13,463 nucleotides of DNA, taken from the NCBI GenBank assembly GCA_003477305.1, contig DMTN01000019.1, positions 12,868 through 26,330 of the forward strand, in the 5' to 3' direction. The notes beneath the pieces were generated by a model, which worked only from the letters and a program-made list of their open reading frames with translations, did no database searches and was not told the origin of the DNA. The DNA comes from Acholeplasmatales bacterium. Lineage in GTDB: Bacteria > Bacillota_I > Bacilli_A > Izemoplasmatales > Hujiaoplasmataceae. Of this stretch, positions 1-7,012 are shown one piece after another. Numbering within the stretch: position 1 is the first letter of the stretch; the number at the start of each line of letters is the position of its first letter. The position numbers and the translations under genes were made by a program.

Positions 1-278
1 TAGAAGGCCAAGCCCTGCGGCACCAGACCCAACACCTGGCGGATATCGCGCTGGCGGCCGCTACCCTTACCGCCAGTTATTGAAACATCACCATAAGCCA
101 CCACGCCGGCGTCCGGCCCGAGCAGGCCGACCAGGATCTTCATGAGCGTCGACTTGCCGGCGCCGTTGAGCCCGAGCAAACCGACGATCTCGCCTTCCTC
201 GACGGAAAGCGTGACGTCTGACAAAGCGGTTTTGTCGCCATACAGTTTCCAGACGCCCTGCATATCCAAGAGTTTCAT
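1..278 (-). CDS. ABC transporter ATP-binding protein, N-terminal part (cut by window edge)
   Basis: The minus-strand frame starts with ATG at 276-278 and stays open to the left edge, giving the first 92 residues of an ABC ATPase. A Walker A motif GLNGAGKST lies at about residues 37-45 and a Q-loop VPQG near residue 87. The ABC signature, Walker B and H-loop would lie beyond the edge. The start MKLLDMQGVWKLYGDKTALS is typical of ATPases that pair with ABC-2 type membrane permeases, but the permease is not in view. Its ATG overlaps the TGA of the upstream lipoprotein gene in an ATGA arrangement, so the two are translationally coupled and probably cotranscribed from the promoter at 985-1013. The substrate cannot be told. 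Family call is firm; export or drug-efflux type is inference. Confidence 0.93.
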   Translation of the reverse strand, partial: MKLLDMQGVWKLYGDKTALSDVTLSVEEGEIVGLLGLNGAGKSTLMKILVGLLGPDAGVVAYGDVSITGGKGSGRQRDIRQVLGLVPQGLAF

Positions 279-952
279 GAGCCTTCCTCCGTCTTGATGA
301 ACCGTATCGTGCCGTCGCCTTGGTCCTGGATCACGATGGCATATCCGCCATAGGATGGATAGGAATAGGTGATCGTTCTAGAATCCTCGTCGATGGTTCC
401 GACTCCGACGAGCAGGGCGAAGTCGGCGATAACGTCGAAATCGGCGACGCGGACGGCGTCTTCCGCGGAAACCGACCATGGATCAGGAAGATCGGACGAG
501 TTCAACAGATGAATCGGAAACGGAATGGTCGCGATCGCCCTCATCCACTGGCCTTCCGGCCGCTCAAAATACAGGATCGATGCCATTCGGACTTCGTAAA
601 TCTTCCACCCTGACTGTTCCGCGCTTTCGCCGCGGTAACTGACCGCATACGGCTGACAGGGGGTATACAGATAAACGACGTCGTCTTCAACCCGTTCGCC
701 GTGATGGCGCGTGAGGAAGCGGCGGATCGAACTCAATCGTTCGAAAACGATATCGGGCGGATCCTGAAACAGCATTCCCTCAGTGGTGATGAGATGCGGA
801 TAAACGAAAAGAACGGAACCATATTCGCCGTCCGGACAGGAGAATTCGCCGATTTCATAATAGATTTCCGTGCTTCGGGCGCAACCCGAAAGCACGGTGA
901 TGGTTGCGATGGCGGCGACTGTCATCGTCAAAAAACGTCTTGCGAAGTTCAT
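275..952 (-). CDS. Putative lipoprotein of unknown function, partner of ABC ATPase
   Basis: 225 residues when started at the ATG at 950-952. An upstream ATG at 980-982 would add ten residues, but it lies at or before the expected transcription start of the promoter at 985-1013. AAAGGAG sits about 8 bases before the 952 ATG, so the shorter form is preferred. The N-terminus is a lipoprotein signal peptide: basic MNFARR, a hydrophobic stretch, then lipobox LSGC at about residues 20-23 (mature N-terminal Cys). The remaining ~200 residues should be outside the membrane; they are acidic and aromatic-rich with several Tyr-containing segments (EIYYEIGEF, ITYSYPSYGGYA). I recognise no family. The gene overlaps the ABC ATPase start by 4 bases, suggesting a surface component or regulator of that transporter. 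Function unknown. Confidence 0.82.
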   Translation of the reverse strand: MNFARRFLTMTVAAIATITVLSGCARSTEIYYEIGEFSCPDGEYGSVLFVYPHLITTEGMLFQDPPDIVFERLSSIRRFLTRHHGERVEDDVVYLYTPCQPYAVSYRGESAEQSGWKIYEVRMASILYFERPEGQWMRAIATIPFPIHLLNSSDLPDPWSVSAEDAVRVADFDVIADFALLVGVGTIDEDSRTITYSYPSYGGYAIVIQDQGDGTIRFIKTEEGS

Positions 953-984
953 CTCCATCGCTCCTTTGGCGTACGATCGCATTC

Positions 985-1013
985 ATCGTATCACATGGTA
1001 CGAAACGTGTCAA
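985..1013 (-). promoter_or_regulatory. Sigma-A promoter for the lipoprotein-ABC unit
   Basis: On the minus strand a perfect TTGACA (plus coordinates 1008-1013) is followed by exactly 17 bases and TACGAT (985-990). Transcription would begin near 978, about 26 bases before the chosen start codon at 952, leaving room for the AAAGGAG ribosome-binding site. This is the closest -35 to consensus in the window. Confidence 0.8.
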
Positions 1014-1259
1014 TGCAATGTTCGAAAAGCAACTATTGCGCATCGAACATCGCGACGGAAACGCGTCATTCCTTGGGAATGTCGCAAGGCGGCTCGTTTA
1101 AAAAATCGACAATAAAAGAGAAACGACGCCGCCTTGCGGGCAGCGCCGTATCCGTAGAAAACGGCTTATCCGCCGAAGACGAAAGCCTCGCCGATGCATT
1201 GGCGGAACAACGCGTCGATTTCGGTCCATCGCTTTTTTGAATCCGCCGTCACGCCGAGA
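1014..1259. other. Divergent intergenic region, no gene recognised
   Basis: This is the gap between the divergent lipoprotein promoter and the glm operon promoter. Short frames cross it on both strands (for example plus-strand codons from 1079 to 1240) but none has a convincing ribosome-binding site or a recognisable product. A copy of TTGAATCCG at 1237-1245 repeats the one overlapping the glm -35. No terminator is evident and none is needed between divergent promoters. The stretch could hold regulator sites for either side. Confidence 0.5.
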
Positions 1260-1288
1260 TTGAATCCGACATCTTATTATGATATAAT
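1260..1288 (+). promoter_or_regulatory. Promoter of the glutamate fermentation operon
   Basis: TTGAAT at 1260-1265, a 17-base spacer, and TATAAT at 1283-1288. The -10 is preceded by TG one base upstream (TGATATAAT), an extended -10. The start of transcription is expected near 1295, giving a leader of only about 36 bases before the glmS ATG at 1331. No other credible promoter was seen inside the operon, so all nine genes probably depend on this site. Confidence 0.85.
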
Positions 1289-1298
1289 AATTTCCGGG

Positions 1299-1318
1299 CT
1301 TACAAACGCTTACAAACG
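1299..1318. repeat. Tandem direct repeat CTTACAAACG x2 in the operon leader
   Basis: Two exact, abutting 10-base copies of CTTACAAACG lie just after the expected transcription start (about 1295) and directly before the glmS ribosome-binding site GAAGGGG (1318-1324). One full helical turn separates equivalent bases, so a dimeric DNA-binding protein could contact both on one face. A role as operator is inference. Confidence 0.55.
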
Positions 1319-1330
1319 AAGGGGTCACTC

Positions 1331-1735
1331 ATGAAATCAATCGTCATCGGGGTCATCGGCGCGGACGTCCACGCCGTCGGCAACAAGATCATCGAATATA
1401 CCCTCACCAACGCCGGATACAACGTCGTCAACATCGGAGTCCTCTCCACGCAGGAAGATTTCATCCACGCCGCCATCGAAACGAACGCGCCCATCATCCT
1501 CGTTTCGTCGCTCTACGGACATGGCGAGATCGACTGCCGTGGGATGCGCGCGAAGTGCATCGAATCCGGCATCGGCGACGTTTTGCTTTATGTCGGGGGA
1601 AACATCGTCGTCGGCAAACAGGATTTCCAGGAAGTCCGCGAACGGTTCGTGAAGATGGGCTTCAACCGCGTCTATCCGCCGGGAACGCCGATCGACGAAG
1701 CGCTTTCCGACATCCGTCGCGACCTCGGTGAGTGA
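1331..1735 (+). CDS. glmS: Methylaspartate mutase (glutamate mutase) sigma subunit, B12-binding
   Basis: 134 residues, close to the 137 of the Clostridium tetanomorphum small subunit (MutS). It binds adenosylcobalamin and with GlmE converts L-glutamate to (2S,3S)-3-methylaspartate. The base-off B12 motif DxHxxG is present as DVHAVG (residues 12-17), with His14 the cobalt ligand. The other B12-fold signatures SSLYGHGEID (59-68) and YVGGNIVVGK (87-96) are intact. The ATG at 1331 follows GAAGGGG with 6 bases of spacing. First gene of the operon; its end overlaps or abuts the glmL start. Not methylmalonyl-CoA mutase, whose B12 domain is fused to a large catalytic chain. Confidence 0.97.
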   Translation: MKSIVIGVIGADVHAVGNKIIEYTLTNAGYNVVNIGVLSTQEDFIHAAIETNAPIILVSSLYGHGEIDCRGMRAKCIESGIGDVLLYVGGNIVVGKQDFQEVRERFVKMGFNRVYPPGTPIDEALSDIRRDLGE

Positions 1736-1736
1736 G

Positions 1737-3122
1737 ATGGCGAATTACCTGATGATCGATTTCGGATCGACGTTCACGAAACTCGTCGCCGTCGACCGCG
1801 ACCGCGGGGTCATCCTCGCGACGGCGATTGCCCCGACGACCGTGACGACCGACATCCGCACCGGGTACAAGGCCGCCCTCGCCGATCTTGAACAGGCGAT
1901 CGGCCGACCGACCGTGTTCGAACGCATCGTCGCCTGTTCGTCCGCCGCCGGCGGACTCAAGATGTGCGCGATCGGACTCGTCGAGGAACTCACCGTCGAA
2001 GCCGCGAAGCGTGTCTGCCTCGGCGCCGGCGCCAAAGTCGACCTCGTTTTCGCCCATCATTGCACGAAAGCGGAAATCCGCCAGATCGTCGATATGAAGA
2101 TCGATATCATCCTGCTCGCCGGCGGCGCCGACGGGGGGAACACCGAATGCGCCCTGTTCAATCTGAACCTGATCGGCGAAGCCGGCATTTCCATACCGAT
2201 CGTCTACGCCGGCAACAAGTCGGCCCAGGACGAGGTCTTGGAACTGTATACGCGCTATCATTTGGACGGACACATCGCCGAGAATGTCATGCCGAAGATC
2301 AACCAGCTCAACGTGAAAAGCGCCCGTGACGCGATCAGGGACATCTTTTTGAAGCGGATCATCGCCGCCAAAGGCATCAAGAAGATCGAAGAGGAGATCG
2401 ACGAAGTCGTGCTTCCGACCCCGGAAGCGGTCCTCGTCGCGAGCGAACTCCTGTCCAAAGGCTATATGAACGAACCCGGTCTCGGCGAACTCTGCGTCGT
2501 CGACATCGGCGGCGCCACCACCGACATGTATTCCGTCTGCCATTCCACGAAGCGCTCGGACGTGATCCTCCGCGGCCTCGAGGAACCCTACGCGAAGCGC
2601 ACCGTCGAAGGCGACCTCGGCCTCCGCTGGAGCGCTCCCGGGATCGTCAAGGCGCTCACCGAAGAGGAAATCAAGATGATCGCGCTCGACACCGGCGTCG
2701 ACCTCAAGGCGGAAACCGACCGGCGGTTCGCCGACGTGTCGTTCCTCCCGGAAACCGCGCATGACGAGCAAGTCGACAAGATGCTTGCGGAAATGTGTGC
2801 CTACAAGGCGATGAGCCGCCATGCCGGCCGCATGGAAGAAGTCTACACGCCGCTCGGGATCGTCCAGAACCAGACCGGGAAGGACCTTTCCGACGTCAAG
2901 ACCGTGATCGGCACCGGCGGCCCGATCATCCGTTCGCGCTTTGCGGGTTCGATCCTCGCGAAGACCTCGAACGTCTTTCACCAGTCTGCCGAGCTCCGCC
3001 CGGCAAAACCGGACTATTATGTCGACCAGGACTACCTGATGGCGTCGATGGGGCTGTATGCCAAATTCGACCCGCTCGGCGCCCTGCGCATCATGAAGCA
3101 GCATATCGTGTCAGTGAAGTAG
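1737..3122 (+). CDS. glmL: Glutamate mutase reactivating factor GlmL (MutL), ASKHA ATPase
   Basis: 461 residues from the ATG at 1737, near the usual length of clostridial MutL. The family uses ATP to exchange damaged cobalamin in glutamate mutase for intact coenzyme. It has the actin/Hsp70-type nucleotide fold: phosphate-1 loop DFGSTFTK (residues 8-15), AGGADGGNTE (about 128-137), phosphate-2 loop DIGGATTD (about 256-263), and a late IGTGGPI adenosine-side motif. An upstream GTG at 1728 in the same frame would overlap glmS by 8 bases and add MSE. I prefer ATG 1737 because homologues, as recalled, start close to YLMIDFGSTFTK, but the ribosome-binding site (GGTGAG) is weak for either. It ends 14 bases before glmE. 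Confidence 0.95.
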   Translation: MANYLMIDFGSTFTKLVAVDRDRGVILATAIAPTTVTTDIRTGYKAALADLEQAIGRPTVFERIVACSSAAGGLKMCAIGLVEELTVEAAKRVCLGAGAKVDLVFAHHCTKAEIRQIVDMKIDIILLAGGADGGNTECALFNLNLIGEAGISIPIVYAGNKSAQDEVLELYTRYHLDGHIAENVMPKINQLNVKSARDAIRDIFLKRIIAAKGIKKIEEEIDEVVLPTPEAVLVASELLSKGYMNEPGLGELCVVDIGGATTDMYSVCHSTKRSDVILRGLEEPYAKRTVEGDLGLRWSAPGIVKALTEEEIKMIALDTGVDLKAETDRRFADVSFLPETAHDEQVDKMLAEMCAYKAMSRHAGRMEEVYTPLGIVQNQTGKDLSDVKTVIGTGGPIIRSRFAGSILAKTSNVFHQSAELRPAKPDYYVDQDYLMASMGLYAKFDPLGALRIMKQHIVSVK

Positions 3123-3136
3123 AAGGGAACCACACC

Positions 3137-4606
3137 ATGACGACACCCCTCAGAAACCGCAAAATGTCCCTCGAGGATTTCCTCGAGGAACGTAAACAGG
3201 TCCTTTCCGGCTGGAAGACGGGATCCGATCCGGATCTCGATCTCGACCGTGCGGTCGCGTATCTGCGCACCGTCCCGGACAGCAAGAACTTCGCCAAAAA
3301 GCTCGCCGCCGCCAAAGCGGACGGCCGGACCTTGGTCCAGCCGCGCGCCGGCGTCCCGGTGCTCGAGGAACATATCAAGCTGCTCCGCCATCTCCAGGCG
3401 TCGGGTGCCGATTTCGTGCCGACCACGATCGACTCCTATACCCGTCAGAACCGCTATGTCGAAGCCGAGAACGGGATCAAGGAAAGCGCCGAACAGCACC
3501 GCGCGATGCTAAACGGCTTTCCCGCCGTCAACCACGGTGTCGCCGGCTGCCGCGCCGTCCTCGAAGCCATCGACGTACCCGTGCAGGCGCGCCACGGCAC
3601 GCCCGACGCACGCCTGCTCGCCGAGATCATCCACGCCGCCGGCTGGACCTCCAACGAAGGCGGCGGCATCTCCTACAACATCCCCTACGCCAAATCGGTG
3701 TCGCTCGAAACGACGATCCGGAACTGGCAGTATGTCGACCGTCTCGTCGGCTATTATGAGGACCACGGGATTTCGATCAACCGCGAGCCGTTCGGCCCCC
3801 TGACCGGCACGCTCGTGCCGCCGTCGATCTCCAACACCGTCGCGATCTGCGAAGCGCTTTTGGCGGCCGAACAGGGCGTCAAGAACATCACCGTCGGCTA
3901 CGGCATGGGCGGCAACGTGATTCAGGACGTCGCGGCGATCCGCACGCTGTTGAAACAGACCGAACAATATCTCCACAAATACGGCTACCGCGACATCGTC
4001 GTCACCACCGTCTTCCATCAGTGGATGGGCGGGTTTCCCGCCGACGAGGCCGAAGCGACCGGACTGATCGCGATGAGTTCGACCGTCGCGGCGCTTTCGA
4101 AAGCGACGAAGATGATCACCAAGTCGCCGCACGAGTCGATCGGGATCCCGACCGCCGAAGCCAACGGCCTCGGCGTCAAGGCCTCGAAGTTCGTCTGCAC
4201 GCTGTTGAAGGACCAGGTCTTTCCGGACTGTTCCGCGCTCAACAAGGAAATGGCGCAGATCGAACGCGAGGTCGACTGCCTGATGACGGCGGTCCTCGTC
4301 GTCGGCGAAGGCGACCTTGCCGTCGGCGTCGTCCGCGCCTTCGAACAGGGGCTGCTCGACGTCCCGTTCGCGCCCTCGAAGTTCAATGCCGGCAAGATCC
4401 TCCCCGCCCGCGACAACGACGGTTGCATCCGCATCCTCGAGTTCGGCAACCTCGGGTTCAGCGAGGAAATCAAACAGTTCCACCGCGGCAAGATCGCGGA
4501 ACGGGCCGCCTATGAAAAGCGCCCGATCAGTTTCCAGCTCACCATCGACGACGTCAACGCCGTCTCCCGCGGCCAGCTCATCGGCCGCGGCAAAGAGAAA
4601 CGCTAG
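3137..4606 (+). CDS. glmE: Methylaspartate mutase (glutamate mutase) epsilon subunit, catalytic
   Basis: 489 residues against about 483 in C. tetanomorphum. This TIM-barrel subunit holds glutamate and carries out the B12 radical rearrangement with GlmS. The substrate residues recalled for the clostridial enzyme are present at offsets of 3 to 4: arginine claw Arg70, Arg103 and Arg152; His153; Glu174, Tyr180 and Tyr184 in the NEGGGISYNIPY segment; and Lys329 and Glu333. That near-constant register argues for an active glutamate mutase rather than a paralogue. The ATG at 3137 follows AAGGGAA; the longer frame open upstream has no start signal and overlaps glmL. The initiation region resembles that of mal very closely. 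Confidence 0.97.
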   Translation: MTTPLRNRKMSLEDFLEERKQVLSGWKTGSDPDLDLDRAVAYLRTVPDSKNFAKKLAAAKADGRTLVQPRAGVPVLEEHIKLLRHLQASGADFVPTTIDSYTRQNRYVEAENGIKESAEQHRAMLNGFPAVNHGVAGCRAVLEAIDVPVQARHGTPDARLLAEIIHAAGWTSNEGGGISYNIPYAKSVSLETTIRNWQYVDRLVGYYEDHGISINREPFGPLTGTLVPPSISNTVAICEALLAAEQGVKNITVGYGMGGNVIQDVAAIRTLLKQTEQYLHKYGYRDIVVTTVFHQWMGGFPADEAEATGLIAMSSTVAALSKATKMITKSPHESIGIPTAEANGLGVKASKFVCTLLKDQVFPDCSALNKEMAQIEREVDCLMTAVLVVGEGDLAVGVVRAFEQGLLDVPFAPSKFNAGKILPARDNDGCIRILEFGNLGFSEEIKQFHRGKIAERAAYEKRPISFQLTIDDVNAVSRGQLIGRGKEKR

Positions 4607-4621
4607 AAGGGGAACGACACC

Positions 4622-5887
4622 ATGAAGATCCAGAAGATCCTATTGACCCAATCCTATACCGGTTTCTATTTCGACGACCAGAAGGCGATCAAGAAGGGCG
4701 CGACGACCGACGGCTTCATGTATGTCGGCGAGCCCGCCACCCCCGGCTTCACGGCGATCCGCCAGTCGGGCGAGGCGATCAGCGTCCAGATCGTCCTCGA
4801 AGACGGCATCGTCGGCTACGGCGACTGCGCCGCGATCCAGTACTCTGGCGCCGGCGGCCGCGATCCGCTCTTTCTCGCCAAGGACTACATCCCGCTCATG
4901 AAAAAGCACATCGTCCCGCTGCTGGTCGGCAAGGAGATCGACAAATTCCGCCCGCTCGCGGAATGGCTGGACAAACTCGAGATCGGCGGCAAGCGCCTCC
5001 ATACGGCGATCCGCTACGGGCTGTCGCAGGCGATCTTGAGCGCCGTTGCGAACCACCGCCGCCTGACGATGGCGGAAGTCGTCCGCGACGAGTATCAGAT
5101 CCGCGGAAAGAAGTACGCATCCGTGCCGATCTTTTCGCAGTCCGGCGACGATCGCTATACGAACGTCGACAAGATGATCATGAAAGAGGTCGACGTGCTG
5201 CCCCACGCCCTGATCAACAACGTCGAGACGAAACTCGGCAAACACGGCGAGATCCTGCTCGCGTACGTCGTTTGGCTGCGCGACCGGATCCTCGCGAAAC
5301 GGACCCGTCCGGACTATCAGCCGGTGTTCCATATCGACGTCTACGGCACCCTCGGCCTCGCCTTCCGCTACGACTATGACAAGATTTTTGCCTATCTCTT
5401 GGACATCGAGAAAACCGCATCCCCATTCCGCATCCGGATCGAAGGCCCGGTCGACACCGGCGACCGGCAGGGCACGTTCGACGCCTTGAAAAAACTGACC
5501 GCGATGATCGATAAGGCGGGATCGCACTTGGAGATCGTCGCCGACGAATGGTGCAACACGATCCAGGACGTCGTCGAATTCGCCGATGCGAAAGCCGGAC
5601 ACATGCTGCAGATCAAGACCCCCGTCCTCGGCGGCGTGAACAACTCGATCGAAGCGATCCTCTACTGCAACAAGAAGCATATCGGCTCCTATTGCGGCGG
5701 GACCTGCAACGAAACCAACCTCTCCGCCGAAACGACGACCAACATCGCGATCGCCTGCCGCGCCGACCAGTGCCTCGCGAAACCCGGCATGTCCGTCGAC
5801 GACGGCTTCATGATCGTCAAAAACGCGATGAACCGCGTGATCGCGATCGCCAACGACCGCGCCGAAGCGAAAAAGGTCCAGAAATGA
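4622..5887 (+). CDS. mal: Methylaspartate ammonia-lyase
   Basis: 421 residues (413 in C. tetanomorphum). The enzyme removes ammonia from (2S,3S)-3-methylaspartate to give mesaconate. It belongs to the enolase superfamily: N-terminal capping domain to about residue 160, then a TIM barrel. Compared with the clostridial numbering as I recall it, all key residues are offset by one: His195 (LPHALI), Mg ligands Asp239 (HIDVYG), Glu274 (RIEGP) and Asp308 (VADEW), and catalytic Lys332 (QIKTPVLGG). GTCNET around 360-365 is also typical. ATG 4622 is preceded by GAAGGGGAAC. Its TGA overlaps the citD ATG (ATGA, 5884-5887), so the ammonia-lyase is directly coupled to the lyase genes. Confidence 0.97.
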   Translation: MKIQKILLTQSYTGFYFDDQKAIKKGATTDGFMYVGEPATPGFTAIRQSGEAISVQIVLEDGIVGYGDCAAIQYSGAGGRDPLFLAKDYIPLMKKHIVPLLVGKEIDKFRPLAEWLDKLEIGGKRLHTAIRYGLSQAILSAVANHRRLTMAEVVRDEYQIRGKKYASVPIFSQSGDDRYTNVDKMIMKEVDVLPHALINNVETKLGKHGEILLAYVVWLRDRILAKRTRPDYQPVFHIDVYGTLGLAFRYDYDKIFAYLLDIEKTASPFRIRIEGPVDTGDRQGTFDALKKLTAMIDKAGSHLEIVADEWCNTIQDVVEFADAKAGHMLQIKTPVLGGVNNSIEAILYCNKKHIGSYCGGTCNETNLSAETTTNIAIACRADQCLAKPGMSVDDGFMIVKNAMNRVIAIANDRAEAKKVQK

Positions 5888-6135
5888 AGATCGGGTCCGC
5901 CGGCACGCTTACCTCGAACGACGCGCTCGTGACCGTGCGAGAAGGCGTCGGGATATCGGTGTCGATCGAGTCGATCGTCGACGCCTTTTTCCACGATCAG
6001 ATCGACTGGGCGGTGAAGGGCGAACTCGCCCGCTTGAACGTACGCAATATCCACGTGACGGTCCAGGACAAGGGAGCGCTCGATTTCACGATCCGCGCCC
6101 GGGTCCGGACGGCCATCGAACGGATGGAGGGATAA
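5884..6135 (+). CDS. citD: Citrate/citramalate lyase acyl carrier protein (gamma subunit)
   Basis: 83 residues, slightly shorter than typical CitD (about 95). This subunit carries the 2'-(5''-triphosphoribosyl)-3'-dephospho-CoA arm, normally acetylated, on which the substrate is held. The family start SAGTLTSNDALVTV (residues 5-18) is clear; Ser11 matches the prosthetic-group serine of the S-S/N-D motif (Ser14 in the Klebsiella protein, as I recall it). The ATG at 5884 overlaps the mal stop by 4 bases. The gene ends one base before the citE GTG. Because it follows mal, the cleaved substrate is inferred to be citramalate. Confidence 0.93.
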   Translation: MKIGSAGTLTSNDALVTVREGVGISVSIESIVDAFFHDQIDWAVKGELARLNVRNIHVTVQDKGALDFTIRARVRTAIERMEG

Positions 6136-6136
6136 T

Positions 6137-7012
6137 GTGAGAACCACCCTTTTGTTCATTCCGGGCAACCACCCGGCGATGCTTCAAAACGCCGACGTCT
6201 TCGGTGCCGACGGGATCATCCTCGATCTTGAGGACGCCGTCGCGGCGACCGAGAAGGACGCCGCCCGTGCGCTCGTCGGCGAATATCTGAAGAGTTGGAA
6301 ACTCGACACTCCCGAACTTTTGGTCCGTGTGAACGGGCTGCCCTCGGGCTGGTTCGAGGCCGATCTGGAGGCGATCGCATGCGACCGCCTTTCGGCGATC
6401 GTCTATCCGAAGGCCGGCGTCGAGGAACTCTACGAAGTCGACCGGATCCTCTCCGAGGTCGAGACACGACACCATCTGAACCATCCGATCGGGATCATCC
6501 CGATCATCGAAAGCGCCCAGGGCGTCGTCGAGACCGACGACATCTCGTATCTGCCCAGACTCAAAGGCATGCTACTGGGCGGCGAGGATCTCTCCGCCGA
6601 CATGGAGATCAGCCGCACCCGCGAAGGCGCCGAACTCGCTTATCCGCGCGCCCGTCTTTCGTTCGCCTGCAAGGCCGCCGGGATCGATGCGATCGACACC
6701 CCGTTCGCCGACGTCAATGACGCCGAAGGCCTCCTGGCCGACGCCCGGACGGCGCGTTCGCTCGGCTTCACCGGCAAAGCCGTGATCCATCCCAACCAGA
6801 TTACGACGATCCAACAGGCGTTTTGCCCCGACCCGAAGGAAATCTTCTGGGCGCGCCGCGTCATCGCGGCCGCGGCGGACGCCGCAAAGAAGCATCAGGG
6901 CGCCTTTTCGCTGGACGGCAAGATGATCGACAAGCCCGTGATCAAGCGCGCCGAAGGCATCCTCCTGCGCGCCGGAATCACGGATCGGGCGACCGCCGAT
7001 GAACCGAAATAG
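6137..7012 (+). CDS. citE: Citrate/citramalate lyase beta subunit
   Basis: 291 residues of the HpcH/HpaI aldolase-like family. The beta subunit cleaves the acyl-ACP intermediate (citramalyl-ACP here by inference) to pyruvate and acetyl-ACP; with citrate it would give oxaloacetate. Seen motifs: LLFIPGN (5-11), DLEDAV (30-35), Arg64 in LVRVNG, Mg-ligand Glu125 in PIIESAQG and Asp151 in GGEDLSADM, and GKAVIHPNQ further on. The start is GTG at 6137, with GGAGG ending six bases before it and citD ending one base upstream. The 3' end overlaps citF by 14 bases. The set of ACP, alpha, ligase and maturation genes around it rules out a stand-alone CitE-like enzyme. Confidence 0.94.
   Translation: MRTTLLFIPGNHPAMLQNADVFGADGIILDLEDAVAATEKDAARALVGEYLKSWKLDTPELLVRVNGLPSGWFEADLEAIACDRLSAIVYPKAGVEELYEVDRILSEVETRHHLNHPIGIIPIIESAQGVVETDDISYLPRLKGMLLGGEDLSADMEISRTREGAELAYPRARLSFACKAAGIDAIDTPFADVNDAEGLLADARTARSLGFTGKAVIHPNQITTIQQAFCPDPKEIFWARRVIAAAADAAKKHQGAFSLDGKMIDKPVIKRAEGILLRAGITDRATADEPK

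Noticed and set aside
701..1240. Plus-strand frame of 179 codons crossing the lipoprotein gene and divergent promoter region
   Set aside because: It runs antisense to the signal peptide and across the promoter; the tail from 1079 looks somewhat protein-like but has no ribosome-binding site or family.
1289..1330. Cobalamin riboswitch ahead of the B12-dependent operon
   Set aside because: The leader is only about 36 bases; a B12 riboswitch needs roughly 200 and no B12-box is seen.
1662..3104. 480-codon minus-strand open frame opposite glmL
   Set aside because: Antisense shadow of glmL: low-complexity Arg/Asp/Gly/Val-rich product, no family motifs, and expected from RNY-type GC-rich codons.
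2795..3136. N-terminal extension of glmE upstream of 3137
   Set aside because: In-frame but overlaps glmL, is Arg/Pro-rich and not part of the mutase family; the ATG at 3137 has a good ribosome-binding site.
3509..4483. 324-codon minus-strand frame opposite glmE
   Set aside because: Same antisense artefact; the plus-strand gene has full catalytic signatures in another frame.
4640..5680. 346-codon minus-strand frame opposite mal
   Set aside because: Product is compositionally biased (Asp/Arg/Val/Ala) without motifs; mal accounts for the region.
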